This document shows positions 7,134 through 16,378 of a DNA stretch of 64,000 nt, piece after piece. A program made the translations under genes and the position numbers. The number at the start of each line of letters is the position of its first letter. Position 1 is the stretch's first letter. The stretch comes from CAG-791 sp000431495 (GTDB taxonomy: Bacteria > Bacillota > Clostridia > Lachnospirales > Lachnospiraceae), in NCBI GenBank assembly GCA_052117605.1, contig JBQKIT010000004.1. One strand, written 5' to 3'. Under the pieces are notes generated by a model. That model was not told the origin of the DNA, did no database searches, and was given only the letters and a program-made list of their open reading frames with translations.

Positions 7134-9659
7134 TTACCTTAACACAGTGAACCTGAAAAGTAAAGGTGAAGGAAGCAGGAAATATGCTAAAAGAATCACC
7201 AATGCGGCAAGGCTGACAAGGATTCCTGCATTCAGTCCGTACGGAAGGTAGGTGAAGGTGATGGTATGCGTTCCTTCCGGCACACAGACCGCCATCAGAC
7301 CGAAGTCTGCCTTCACGATTTCAGCCTCCTTTCCATCCACCCGGGCACTCCAGCCCTTTTCGAAGGGGATGGAGAAGAAAACAAGATTTTCCCGATCCAG
7401 TGTGGCTTCTGCGGTAAAGCCGCTCTTTGAGGTCGTAAAGGAGGTGCAGGCGGTGGAAGCCCGTTTCCGGCACTCGGAGTAATAGGAATCCGAAGAAAGG
7501 CATTCCTCGTCGATGTCGGTATCCTGACCGGAGAAAAGGTTTCCGTATTTTGCTGCCGCCTCATCATCCAGAATCAGGTCGCGGACAAGTGTGCGGTCTG
7601 CGGCTGTTTTATCTCTGTCAAGTAAAAGCGCATAGGTGTCTTCCGTCATGAAACGGTCGAAGGTAAAGCCGACCGGAATGAAATACCGGTTCTCATAGAT
7701 GTTATAACCGTCGGATTCGCCGACCTTCTGATAGCCCAGGAGGCCGCCCTCCTTGGTGTAATTCTTTGTGGCCCGGATGAGCTTGTTCTCCAGGTAGTAA
7801 TGCGAGGAGAGGATCGCACGCGCTCCGATGTGGCTGAAGTTCAGCTTGGAATCCACCGTGCGTCCCGGACCGATTCCCTGATAGAAGGCGAAGATACCGG
7901 AGGAAACGGTGCTTTCAAAGCAGTGAATGGTGGGGTAGCCCCAGACCATTTCGTAGTTGGTGGAGGTCCCGTCGGCTTCGATACGCTCAAAGGAGGCATT
8001 TCCGTAGCCTGGAATTTCGGGACGATTTTCCAGAAGCTGCGTCCGCCATTTCTCTCCGCCACTTCCGGCGATGATGGTATTCCCATTCAGCAGAACGCCT
8101 GCCTGCGTCAGGAAGCAGCAGAGGATGACCAAAGCGAGTGCGGTGCGCGTGACAAGGCCGCAGCATGCCCGTTCACGGGAGGAGGGGCGCTTTCCGGTAA
8201 ACTCAATGCCGTTTACGATCACAAGAAGAAGCGGAAGCATTACGGCTGTGACAACCGCCTCTGTCACAAACAGCTCGGGGTATTCCATGATCTGCAGGAA
8301 GGAGATGCCGCCCTCTGCCTCCTCGGACGGTCGTGTCGGAAGGAAGGCACAGAGAAGAAACAGGATGTCGGCCAGAATCACCATACGGGCGCCGAACAGG
8401 AGATTGCCGCAGTCGGCATCCTCCAGCTCGCGGACGGTCACGAGACTGAGAAGGAGAATCGGCATATAGAACCAGCGCGCATAGTATTCGGAATTAAACA
8501 GCGCAAAGGCGGCATTCAGAATCGGAACAAAGGCGATGACAAGACAGGTAAGGAGCAGGGTCCTCTGCCAGCTCTTTCTGTGCGCACGAAGATACGCAAT
8601 GGCGCCGGAGACGGCAAAGCACGGAAGAAACAGCGACAGGGAGCTGTTGCGGATCTGCTCGCTTGTAAACAGGGATCCCCGCCCGACAAGATCCGGAAGC
8701 ATAAAGAAGGACTTCAGAATGGCAAGAGGCGTCGCCGACTCGGAATAAGCCACCATGTCGTAGCCGAGAAGGAAGTCATCCAGCCTGGTATTGCCGGAGA
8801 TGACATCCAGCACCTGCACGAGGAAGAATGCGGAAAGGCATAGTCCCAGCACTCCGGCAAGGAGGAGCTGCAGGATTTCCTTCAGCGTCTGCCGCACCTT
8901 CTGATTCGAAGCATAGCGGATCAGATAATAAACGGAGAGGAACAGGACCTGTCCGAAGAAGAAAAAGTAGTTGATGACAGACATCGCCGATGTCATGAGA
9001 ACAAAGCCGAGGATGCCTTTTTTTACAGACCGTGGATTCTTCCCGGCGCTTTTGTCCCCGGCGCGGGAGATTGCGGAGTGAGCATGATCCAGTGCAAGAA
9101 GATAGAGGGGGAAAAAGGCGGTTGCCTCATGGAAATGCTGGAACACAATGTTGCAGGCCTGAAAACCGGAAAATGCATAGAGAAACGCACCAAGAAGTGC
9201 TCCCCGGCTGGTCCTTGTCTGCGTGCGGAGCCATGCAAAGGAGGTGCAGAGAGCAGTACCGTATTTTAACGACATGAAAAACGGCATCATATAAGGAATC
9301 CACTTCTCCGGAAAGAGACAGGAGAACCAGAAGAACGGGCTGCCCCACAGGTAAAATGCGAAGCTCCCGCCCATGGATGAGCCGAGATCGAGATGAAAGT
9401 TCCAGAAGAAATTACCGCTTCGAACGGCGCGGTGCGCCAGAATATAGAAGGGAACCTGTTGAACGTTGTAATCGCCGTAATAGAAGAAAATACCGCCGCG
9501 ATAGAGAATAAAAGGAAGTACTGCCGCAAGATACAGCAGTACTCCAATGAAGAAAAGCCTGAGATATTGCAGAAGCGGGCTGTCAGGTCTCCGAAGAGCC
9601 GGCTGCCTCGTCTGTGCCTTCTGTTTTGTTTTTCCGGATGCGTTCCATAACCATTTCAT
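7134..9659 (-). CDS. YfhO-like polytopic membrane protein
   Basis: This protein of about 841 residues has an N-terminal hydrophobic start (LRLFFIGVLLYLAAVLPF), the family segment YYGDYNVQQVPFY, and a dozen or more membrane helices. A large extracytoplasmic C-terminal domain ends in one last helix. YfhO proteins resemble GT-C glycosyltransferases and are implicated in decorating cell-wall polymers such as lipoteichoic acid; the substrate here is unknown. The start is uncertain: 9659 has a weak GGGA site and overlaps the end of yerC by 77 nt, and 9674 is an alternative. Confidence 0.83.
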   Translation of the reverse strand: MKWLWNASGKTKQKAQTRQPALRRPDSPLLQYLRLFFIGVLLYLAAVLPFILYRGGIFFYYGDYNVQQVPFYILAHRAVRSGNFFWNFHLDLGSSMGGSFAFYLWGSPFFWFSCLFPEKWIPYMMPFFMSLKYGTALCTSFAWLRTQTRTSRGALLGAFLYAFSGFQACNIVFQHFHEATAFFPLYLLALDHAHSAISRAGDKSAGKNPRSVKKGILGFVLMTSAMSVINYFFFFGQVLFLSVYYLIRYASNQKVRQTLKEILQLLLAGVLGLCLSAFFLVQVLDVISGNTRLDDFLLGYDMVAYSESATPLAILKSFFMLPDLVGRGSLFTSEQIRNSSLSLFLPCFAVSGAIAYLRAHRKSWQRTLLLTCLVIAFVPILNAAFALFNSEYYARWFYMPILLLSLVTVRELEDADCGNLLFGARMVILADILFLLCAFLPTRPSEEAEGGISFLQIMEYPELFVTEAVVTAVMLPLLLVIVNGIEFTGKRPSSRERACCGLVTRTALALVILCCFLTQAGVLLNGNTIIAGSGGEKWRTQLLENRPEIPGYGNASFERIEADGTSTNYEMVWGYPTIHCFESTVSSGIFAFYQGIGPGRTVDSKLNFSHIGARAILSSHYYLENKLIRATKNYTKEGGLLGYQKVGESDGYNIYENRYFIPVGFTFDRFMTEDTYALLLDRDKTAADRTLVRDLILDDEAAAKYGNLFSGQDTDIDEECLSSDSYYSECRKRASTACTSFTTSKSGFTAEATLDRENLVFFSIPFEKGWSARVDGKEAEIVKADFGLMAVCVPEGTHTITFTYLPYGLNAGILVSLAALVILLAYFLLPSPLLFRFTVLR

Positions 9660-9915
9660 AGCCGTCATTCCCATAATTTAAGGAGCGGTTGACGCGGCTG
9701 ATGGTGGCGGTGGAGGCGCCTGTCTGCTCGGCAATCTTCAGATAGGTTTCATGCTCGCGCAGCATGGCAGCAACCTCAAAGCGCTGGGAAAGGGAAAGGA
9801 TCTCATTGACCGTGCAAAGATCCTCAAAAAAGTCATAGCACTCGTCCTTGTTCTTCAGCGCAAGAATTGCTTCAAAAAGCTGGTCAACAGCTTTGGTGTG
9901 TATTTTCTTGTTCAT
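9583..9915 (-). CDS. YerC/YecD family TrpR-related DNA-binding protein
   Basis: The 110-residue protein matches the Firmicute YerC family, a TrpR-like helix-turn-helix fold. Motifs are FFEDLCTVNEI, LSQRFEVAAML and TGASTATISRVNRSLNYG, the last being the recognition helix. YerC is thought to regulate transcription; its ligand is not established. The start at 9915 has GGGGG 8-9 nt upstream and matches the family start MNKKIHTKAVDQLFEA. Its 3' end overlaps the beginning of the YfhO-like gene in another frame. Confidence 0.88.
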   Translation of the reverse strand: MNKKIHTKAVDQLFEAILALKNKDECYDFFEDLCTVNEILSLSQRFEVAAMLREHETYLKIAEQTGASTATISRVNRSLNYGNDGYEMVMERIRKNKTEGTDEAAGSSET

Positions 9916-10084
9916 GATATTGTACCCCCGGTATTGCATTTGTCAAAAGTCTGCGGGAATTTTAACGCTTTGCAGACGGTGCTGTATTCCGGCAGAATTT
10001 ACGTATTTTCCAGGAAAAAACAGGACCGGTACTGCAACACGCTGAAATTTTAACATTTTAACGAAATAAAGTAAAGGAGACGGC

Positions 10085-10113
10085 TTGCAATCCTTTGGGA
10101 CGAGTGATAGGAT
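10085..10113 (+). promoter_or_regulatory. Putative promoter of pheB-hom-lysC
   Basis: TTGCAA (10085-10090), a 17-nt spacer and TAGGAT (10108-10113) lie about 40 nt before the pheB start. Confidence 0.5.
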
Positions 10114-10152
10114 ATCCAACGTTGACGCACAAATGTCCGCGGGAGAAGAACA

Positions 10153-10587
10153 ATGAATTCTGATTTCTATCTGGTTCGGAAGCGGGCGGTTCCGGAAACA
10201 TTGCTGAAGGTGGTCGAGGTCAACCGGCTTTTGTCTGCCGGGAAGGTGAAGACCATTCAGGAGGCAGTGGATCGGGTCGGGATCAGCCGAAGCTCCTATT
10301 ACAAATTTAAGAATGACATCGAGGAATTTCACAGCAGCATGGCAGGCATGACCCTGACGCTTTCGATGGAGATCAGCGATGAGACAGGAATCCTTTCCGA
10401 TATTCTGAGGGAAATCGCAGATTTCGGGGCGAACATTCTGACGATCCACCAGTCCATTCCGATTGGAGGGATGGCTTCCGTCAGCATCAGCATGCAGGTA
10501 TTAAAGAGCAGTGAGAATGTCAGCGGACTTCTGGAAAATCTGGAGCGGCTCTCCGGCATCCGGAAGATTCGGGCAACCGGAGCATAG
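10153..10587 (+). CDS. ACT domain protein, PheB/UPF0735 family
   Basis: The 144-residue protein has an N-terminal helix-turn-helix-like part (VNRLLSAGKVKTIQEAVDRVGISRSSYYKF) and a C-terminal ACT domain from about residue 68 (LSMEISDETGILSDILREIA). ACT domains bind amino acids. Members of this family are often encoded directly upstream of homoserine dehydrogenase, as here, and are assumed to sense an amino acid. It could be a local regulator of the aspartate branch; this is inference from position. GGGAGAAG lies just before the ATG. Confidence 0.88.
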   Translation: MNSDFYLVRKRAVPETLLKVVEVNRLLSAGKVKTIQEAVDRVGISRSSYYKFKNDIEEFHSSMAGMTLTLSMEISDETGILSDILREIADFGANILTIHQSIPIGGMASVSISMQVLKSSENVSGLLENLERLSGIRKIRATGA

Positions 10588-10636
10588 CTGCCGGGAAAAT
10601 AAAGCGCGCAGAGAGGCTGCGGCGAGGGAGGACAGT

Positions 10637-11851
10637 ATGGTTGAAATTGCAATACTCGGATTTGGCACGGTGGGAAGCGGCGTTGCCGAGGTCATTGATC
10701 AGAACCAGGAGGAGATCCGCCGTGATTTTCCGGAGGGCATCCATGTAAAGTACATTCTGGATCTCAGAGATTTTCCGGATTCGCCGTATGCAGATCGCGT
10801 AGTGCATGATTTTGACATCATCCTGAATGATCCGGAGATCCGCGTGATCTGTGAGACCATGGGAGGAAAGGAGCCCGCCTTTACGTTTTCGAAAAAGGCT
10901 CTGGAAAAGGGAATCAGTGTCTGCACGTCCAACAAGGAGCTTGTGGATGTACTCGGCGGCATTCTTGCCGTGACAGCGAAGGAGCATAACTGCAGCTATC
11001 TGTTCGAGGCAAGCGTCGGCGGAGGAATTCCGATTCTCCGGCCGCTTCGCACCTCCTTCTCACAGGAGTTCATTACCTCTATCATGGGCATCCTGAACGG
11101 AACGACGAACTACATTCTGACCAAGATGGAGAAGGAAGGACTTCCGTTTGAGGTCGCTCTGAAGCAGGCACAGGACAACGGCTATGCGGAGAAGAATCCG
11201 GAGGCGGATATTGAGGGCTACGATCCCTGCCGCAAGATTGCGATTCTGGCTTCCCTTGTTACCGGAGGAAACGTCAAGTTCTCGCAGGTTCCCTGTGAGG
11301 GCATTACGAAGATTGATACCGATGATTTCGGTTATGCGAAGCAGCTTCACGGCGCAATCAAGCTCCTTGGCGTCTGCCGCCACAATCCGGAAACCGGAAA
11401 GGTTTATGTCCGCACCGCACCGTATCTGGTATCCGTGGATCATCCGCTGTACGGCGTGAGCGACGTATACAACGGCATTCTGGTGCACGGCAACATGGTC
11501 GGGGATCTGATGTTCTACGGAAGCGGCGCAGGAAAGCTTCCGACAGCGAGTGCGGTTGTCTCGGATGTGGTGGAATGTGTCCGCAGCATCGGCAGCAATA
11601 TCAACATCGGTCTGACCAATCAGGATGCGGATCTGGAAGATCCGGTGGAGTGGAAGGATCGTTACTTTGTCCGGATTGAGAAGAAGGACCTTGTGAAGGC
11701 AACCGGACTGTTCGGCAATGAGATTCAGATCGTCGTCAATGAGAAGCTTCCGGATGAGTTCGCATTTGTAACTCCTCTGATCAGTGAGGCAGAGTTTGAA
11801 GAGAAGGCGGCGCAGCTTCCGTCTTACAAGAAGAGCATTCGTGTGCTGTAA
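10637..11851 (+). CDS. hom: Homoserine dehydrogenase
   Basis: Hom reduces aspartate semialdehyde to homoserine, the branch to threonine and methionine. The N-terminal Rossmann motif is GFGTVGSG, followed by TSNKELV. The catalytic region carries EASVGGGIPILRPL, GILNGTTNYIL and the signature with KNPEADIEGYDPCRKIAILA. At 404 residues it has a short C-terminal domain. The start at 10637 follows GAGGGAGG by 6 nt; the longer open frame would run into pheB. lysC follows 18 nt later. Confidence 0.96.
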   Translation: MVEIAILGFGTVGSGVAEVIDQNQEEIRRDFPEGIHVKYILDLRDFPDSPYADRVVHDFDIILNDPEIRVICETMGGKEPAFTFSKKALEKGISVCTSNKELVDVLGGILAVTAKEHNCSYLFEASVGGGIPILRPLRTSFSQEFITSIMGILNGTTNYILTKMEKEGLPFEVALKQAQDNGYAEKNPEADIEGYDPCRKIAILASLVTGGNVKFSQVPCEGITKIDTDDFGYAKQLHGAIKLLGVCRHNPETGKVYVRTAPYLVSVDHPLYGVSDVYNGILVHGNMVGDLMFYGSGAGKLPTASAVVSDVVECVRSIGSNINIGLTNQDADLEDPVEWKDRYFVRIEKKDLVKATGLFGNEIQIVVNEKLPDEFAFVTPLISEAEFEEKAAQLPSYKKSIRVL

Positions 11852-11869
11852 GCTGCAGTGGAGGAAGGT

Positions 11870-13189
11870 ATGAAAAAGGTTGTCAAATTCGGCGGAAGCT
11901 CCCTTGCGGATGCGAAGCAGTTTCAGAAGGTGGGTGCCATTGTCCATGCGGATCCGAGCAGAATCTATGTCGTTCCTTCCGCACCCGGAAAGCGCTTCTC
12001 CGGCGATACGAAGGTCACGGATCTCCTGTATCGCTGCTATGATCTTGCGGCAGAGGGGAAGGATTTCACAGATCCCTTCCGCGAGATTCAGTCCCGCTAC
12101 AATGAGATCATTCAGGGCCTTGGTCTGAAGTATTCCCTCGAGGATGAATTCCGCGCCATCGAGGAGAACCTCAAGAAGGAGCCGAATCGCGACTACACGG
12201 CATCCCGCGGAGAGTATCTGAACGGACGCGTGATGGCGAAGTATCTTGGCTTCACCTTTGTGGATGCGGCGGAGATCATCTTTTTTGACCAGGATGGTCA
12301 ACTTGATGAGAGCAAAACGCAGAAAAAGACCGCAGAAAAGCTCTCTGGTTTGAAAAATGCGGTGATTCCGGGCTTCTATGGCTGTGGCTTTGACGGAAAG
12401 GTGAAAACCTTCTCCCGCGGAGGCTCGGACATCACAGGCTCCATTGTTGCGGGGGCCTGTCACGTCGGCGTCTATGAAAACTGGACGGATGTGTCCGGAT
12501 TTCTTGTGGCAGATCCGAGGGTTGTGGATACGCCGGCGGCGATCCGAACCATTACCTATAAGGAGCTTCGCGAGCTTTCCTATATGGGTGCGGGCGTTCT
12601 GCATGAGGATGCCATCTTCCCGGTGCGTCACGAGGGCATTCCGATCAACATCAAGAATACGAACAAGCCGGAGGATGACGGCACCTGGATTGTGGAGAGC
12701 ACCTGCCAGAAATCCGACTATACCATCACGGGAGTTGCCGGCAAGAAGGATTTTTGCGCCGTGCTGATTTCCAAGGATATGATGAACACCGAGGTCGGCT
12801 TCTGCCGTAAGGTACTGCAGGCCTTTGAGGATCACGGAATCTGCATCGAGCATATGCCCTCCGGAATCGACACGATGACGGTTGTCGTGCACGAGAGCGA
12901 GTTCATGCACAAGGAGCAGCAGGTGGTTGCGGACATTCATCGTCTCGCAGACCCGGATTCCATCGAAATTGAGGCGGATCTTGCACTGATTGCCGTTGTG
13001 GGCCGCGGCATGAAGGCGCAGCGCGGAACCTCCGGAAGAATCTTTTCGGCGCTTGCACATGCACATGTCAATGTGCGCATGATTGATCAGGGCTCGTCGG
13101 AGCTGAATATCATCATCGGCGTGGAGAATTCCGATTATGAGAAGGCAATCCGTGCAATCTATTCGATCTTCGTGGAGACGCAGCTGTAA
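11870..13189 (+). CDS. lysC: Aspartate kinase
   Basis: This enzyme phosphorylates aspartate, the entry step to lysine, threonine and methionine. The 439-residue protein has the N-terminal KFGGSSLA motif, the SRGGSDITGS substrate/ATP motif, and two C-terminal ACT domains from about residue 300 that normally bind the feedback inhibitor. The start at 11870 has GGAGGAAGG just upstream; a GTG at 11858 lies in that site and is not used. It ends the pheB-hom-lysC operon, so kinase and Hom are made together. Confidence 0.96.
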   Translation: MKKVVKFGGSSLADAKQFQKVGAIVHADPSRIYVVPSAPGKRFSGDTKVTDLLYRCYDLAAEGKDFTDPFREIQSRYNEIIQGLGLKYSLEDEFRAIEENLKKEPNRDYTASRGEYLNGRVMAKYLGFTFVDAAEIIFFDQDGQLDESKTQKKTAEKLSGLKNAVIPGFYGCGFDGKVKTFSRGGSDITGSIVAGACHVGVYENWTDVSGFLVADPRVVDTPAAIRTITYKELRELSYMGAGVLHEDAIFPVRHEGIPINIKNTNKPEDDGTWIVESTCQKSDYTITGVAGKKDFCAVLISKDMMNTEVGFCRKVLQAFEDHGICIEHMPSGIDTMTVVVHESEFMHKEQQVVADIHRLADPDSIEIEADLALIAVVGRGMKAQRGTSGRIFSALAHAHVNVRMIDQGSSELNIIIGVENSDYEKAIRAIYSIFVETQL

Positions 13190-13258
13190 TATATCTGCTG
13201 CCGTTCTCTTCCGCCGGGGCTTGCGGCTCCTGTCAGAGCGGTTTATACAATTTTCACT

Positions 13259-13339
13259 AACACCCTTTCCTTATTTTCCTATATGATGTTTACTGTTCCG
13301 CAGTAAGCAGGCGGACAGGATTACACAGGGAAGGGTGTT
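13259..13339 (+). promoter_or_regulatory. Long-range inverted repeat covering the ribosome site of the next gene
   Basis: AACACCCTTTCC (13259-13270) pairs with GGGAAGGGTGTT (13328-13339) with one G-U. An inner stem pairs 13293-13301 with 13311-13318. The 3' arm contains the only good Shine-Dalgarno for the ATG at 13346. If folded, the leader hides the ribosome site. Confidence 0.5.
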
Positions 13340-13345
13340 TTTATT

Positions 13346-14158
13346 ATGGCAATCAATGATGAGATCCGGGAACAGAGAAAGAAACTGAAGGGAAAGGGAG
13401 TCAAGGCGCATCTGGCGTGGTTCTGGGAGTATGAGAAGATTCCGACCCTGGCGGTGCTGTGCGTGGGTGCAATTGTGATCTCTCTGATTTATCATTACGT
13501 GACCTACCGGCCGTATGTGTTCGGAACGTTGTTCCTGAATGCGCGTGTACAGGAGATGCAGTCGGAGGAGCTGAGCGCGGATTTCATGGAGTACGCGGAA
13601 ATCGACGCAAAGGAATCGGATGTCTTCGCAGATCTTTCGGAGATGCTGACTCCCGGCGGGAATTCGACCTCGGACTATGACATCTATTCCGTTCAGAAGA
13701 TCATGGCAGAGACGGCAGCGGGACAGATTGACACGGCTGTGATGGACGCATGGTATTTTGACTATTATGCATACAACGGGGAATTCAAGGACCTTCGGGA
13801 GGTTCTGGACGCCGATGCACTGGAGAAGTATGAGGACCGCTTCTACTATATAGATCGCACAAAGGCACTGGAGATGCAGAACACGCAGGAGGAGAAGGAG
13901 GCGGCAGCGACGGCCGCAAATGAGGATGCGGCTGATGCAGAGACGGCGGCACGGGCCTTTGAGGATCAGAAGAACTTCGTAAATCCCGATCCCGCAGAGA
14001 TGGAGGACCCGGTTCCTGTCGGGATCATCTGCACGGATGCGCCTTATATTCTGAAAAATGAGAACTATCCGGACACGGTATGCATCTTCGGAATCGTGGC
14101 GAGCACGAAGCATCCGGAAACGTGTCAGCAATTCCTTGAATATTTGTTTGAAAAGTAA
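13346..14158 (+). CDS. Membrane-anchored protein of unknown function
   Basis: The 270-residue protein starts with a charged cytoplasmic part (about 35 residues, many Lys/Glu) and has one clear transmembrane helix near residues 38-56 (IPTLAVLCVGAIVISLIYHYV). A mainly extracytoplasmic domain follows, with an Ala/Glu-rich linker near residues 185-205. The C-terminal part (GIICTDAPYILKNENYPDTV) resembles proteins in Clostridia that I cannot name. No catalytic motif is visible. It is followed 45 nt later by another small membrane protein and may form an operon with it. Confidence 0.7.
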   Translation: MAINDEIREQRKKLKGKGVKAHLAWFWEYEKIPTLAVLCVGAIVISLIYHYVTYRPYVFGTLFLNARVQEMQSEELSADFMEYAEIDAKESDVFADLSEMLTPGGNSTSDYDIYSVQKIMAETAAGQIDTAVMDAWYFDYYAYNGEFKDLREVLDADALEKYEDRFYYIDRTKALEMQNTQEEKEAAATAANEDAADAETAARAFEDQKNFVNPDPAEMEDPVPVGIICTDAPYILKNENYPDTVCIFGIVASTKHPETCQQFLEYLFEK

Positions 14159-14203
14159 TAAGATAACTTAAATTCTCTTTGAAACAAGGACAGGAGTTGT
14201 CGC

Positions 14204-14734
14204 ATGGAACTTGGTATTATTGAAGTCGTTGTCAATTGTAAGAAGAACCCGCTGATCGGAGTGGCAAAGGTTGTCTGCGTAATTCTGGCAGTTCTGCTGC
14301 TTGGCGGCCTTAGTCTGATGGGAATTCTCGGTCTCTGGGCATTGGTTCCGATTGTTCTTGGTGTTGCAGCGGTCATCGGTGCATATCTGGCAAATCTGAA
14401 CAGCAATGTGGACTACGAATATTCGCTGGTGGATCGGGAGCTTCGCGTTGCGAAGATTCTGAACAAGGAGAAAAGAAAGGCCGTCGGTCAGTATGATCTG
14501 GATAAGCTGGAGATTCTGGCACCCATGAATTCTCACCGGCTGGACAGCTATCGGAACCGTCAGGGGCTGAAGGAAATGGATTTTTCTACCCGTGACAGTG
14601 AGAAGACGGCAACCACCTATTACTGCTATCTGGAAGGAAGCCAGAAGCTGATTCTGGATATTTCAGGATCGGATGGAGAGAAGATGCTGGGCGCTATCCG
14701 GATGTTTGCGCCGAGAAAGGTCTTCGCCGACTGA
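14204..14734 (+). CDS. Small two-helix membrane protein (DUF6106-like)
   Basis: The 176-residue protein has two adjacent membrane helices (residues about 20-65) and a C-terminal cytoplasmic domain of about 110 residues with a YSLVDRELRVAKIL strand. It resembles the DUF6106 group of Clostridia, whose role is unknown; I am not certain of the DUF number. It lies 45 nt after the previous membrane protein, and a terminator separates it from guaB. Confidence 0.65.
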   Translation: MELGIIEVVVNCKKNPLIGVAKVVCVILAVLLLGGLSLMGILGLWALVPIVLGVAAVIGAYLANLNSNVDYEYSLVDRELRVAKILNKEKRKAVGQYDLDKLEILAPMNSHRLDSYRNRQGLKEMDFSTRDSEKTATTYYCYLEGSQKLILDISGSDGEKMLGAIRMFAPRKVFAD

Positions 14735-14754
14735 GTAAGGAAAGAAGGTAATGG

Positions 14755-14788
14755 AACAGGATACGGGCTGAAAGGTTCGTGTCCTGTT
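14755..14788 (+). terminator. Terminator before guaB
   Basis: An 11-bp stem pairs 14755-14765 with 14778-14788 (one G-U) around a 12-nt loop. The following sequence is only weakly T-rich, so termination may be partial. Confidence 0.6.
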
Positions 14789-14878
14789 TCTTGCATCTTA
14801 TCCGGCGAAGAACGATGCCGGAACAAGTGTTTGACAAGAGCAATGTGTTAGCAGCCAAGGATGATATGAGGAGGATGT

Positions 14879-16336
14879 ATGGCTAGAATTATCGGAGAAG
14901 CAATTACTTTTGATGATGTTCTGTTGGTTCCTTCGTATTCGACCGTTGTGCCGAACCAGGTTGATGTCAGCACCAACCTGACGAAGAAGATCAAACTGAA
15001 CATTCCCATGATGAGCGCGGGAATGGATACCGTTACCGAGGACCGTATGGCGATTGCAATGGCAAGACAGGGCGGCATCGGTATCATTCACAAGAATATG
15101 TCGATCAAGGATCAGGCGGATCAGGTAGATAAGGTAAAGCGTTCGGAGAACGGCGTCATTACGGATCCCTTCTATCTGTCTGCTGAGCATACTCTTGCGG
15201 ATGCAGAGGATCTGATGCGGAAGTTCCGGATCAGCGGTGTTCCGATTACCGAGGGCAAGAAGCTGGTCGGCATCATCACAAACCGTGATCTGAAGTTCGA
15301 GACGGACTACACCAAGAAGATCAGCGAGGTTATGACCTCTGAGAATCTGGTAACCGGACGTGCCGGCACAACGCTGGAGGAGGCGAAGAAGATTCTGGCT
15401 GCCTCCAAGAAGGAGAAGCTTCCGATCGTTGATGACGATTACAATCTTGTTGGTCTGATCACCATCAAGGATATCGAGAAGACCATTAAGTATCCGCTTT
15501 CCGCAAAGGACTCCATGGGACGTCTTCTGTGCGGCGCAGCCGTCGGCATCACTGCAAACGTTCTGGATCGTGTGGAAGCTCTGGTCAATGCCAAGGTTGA
15601 CTGCATCGTTCTGGATTCCTCCCATGGTCATTCCGAGAACGTTCTGCGCTGCCTCCGCATGATTAAGGATGCATATCCGGATCTGGATGTCATCGCAGGA
15701 AACATTGCAACCGGCGAAGGCGCAGCCGACCTCATCAAGGCCGGAGCTGACGCTGTCAAGGTTGGTATCGGACCCGGCTCCATCTGCACGACCCGTGTCG
15801 TTACCGGCTGCGGCGTTCCGCAGATTACCGCAATCATGGATGCCTATGCAGTTGCAAAGGAATCCGGCATTCCGGTTATCGCCGATGGCGGTATCAAATA
15901 CTCCGGAGATATGGTCAAGGCTCTGGCAGCAGGCGGCAATGTCTGCATGATGGGCTCCATCTTCGCAGGCTGCGAGGAGTCTCCGGGAGCTACCGAGCTC
16001 TTCCAGGGAAGAACCTACAAGGTATACCGCGGCATGGGCTCCATCTCTGCAATGGAGAACGGCTCCAAGGATCGTTATTTCCAGGAGAACGCGAAGAAGC
16101 TTGTGCCGGAAGGAGTTGAGGGACGCGTCGCATACAAGGGCCTCATCGAGGACACGGTATTCCAGCTGATGGGCGGCATTCGTTCCGGTATGGGTCTGAC
16201 CGGCTCCCACACCATCAAGGAGCTGCAGGAGAATGGACGCTTTGTCAAGATTTCGAATGCATCGCTTCGTGAGAACCATCCTCATGACATTCAGATCACG
16301 AAGGAAGCTCCGAACTACAGCGTGAACGAGAAATAA
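14879..16336 (+). CDS. guaB: IMP dehydrogenase
   Basis: GuaB oxidises IMP to XMP with NAD+, the first step of GMP synthesis. The 485-residue protein has the N-terminal barrel start (FDDVLLVPSYS), a CBS domain pair at about residues 90-210, the catalytic Cys near residue 303 in GPGSICTTR, and the flap RGMGSI...AM. The ATG is preceded by GAGGAGG. A TTGACA box lies at 14831-14836 but without a convincing -10 partner. No guanine riboswitch is apparent in the short leader. Confidence 0.97.
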   Translation: MARIIGEAITFDDVLLVPSYSTVVPNQVDVSTNLTKKIKLNIPMMSAGMDTVTEDRMAIAMARQGGIGIIHKNMSIKDQADQVDKVKRSENGVITDPFYLSAEHTLADAEDLMRKFRISGVPITEGKKLVGIITNRDLKFETDYTKKISEVMTSENLVTGRAGTTLEEAKKILAASKKEKLPIVDDDYNLVGLITIKDIEKTIKYPLSAKDSMGRLLCGAAVGITANVLDRVEALVNAKVDCIVLDSSHGHSENVLRCLRMIKDAYPDLDVIAGNIATGEGAADLIKAGADAVKVGIGPGSICTTRVVTGCGVPQITAIMDAYAVAKESGIPVIADGGIKYSGDMVKALAAGGNVCMMGSIFAGCEESPGATELFQGRTYKVYRGMGSISAMENGSKDRYFQENAKKLVPEGVEGRVAYKGLIEDTVFQLMGGIRSGMGLTGSHTIKELQENGRFVKISNASLRENHPHDIQITKEAPNYSVNEK

Positions 16337-16378
16337 TTCTCCGGACACCCCAATATTATGCTGCAAGGATAATGACAT

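Noticed and set aside
11852..11869. Lysine riboswitch or T-box before hom-lysC or dapA
   Set aside because: The leaders are too short and lack the conserved cores; none was found before dapA, dapL or dapF either.
11060..13066. A long minus-strand frame opposite hom and lysC
   Set aside because: It is the codon-bias shadow of two well supported genes with ribosome sites.
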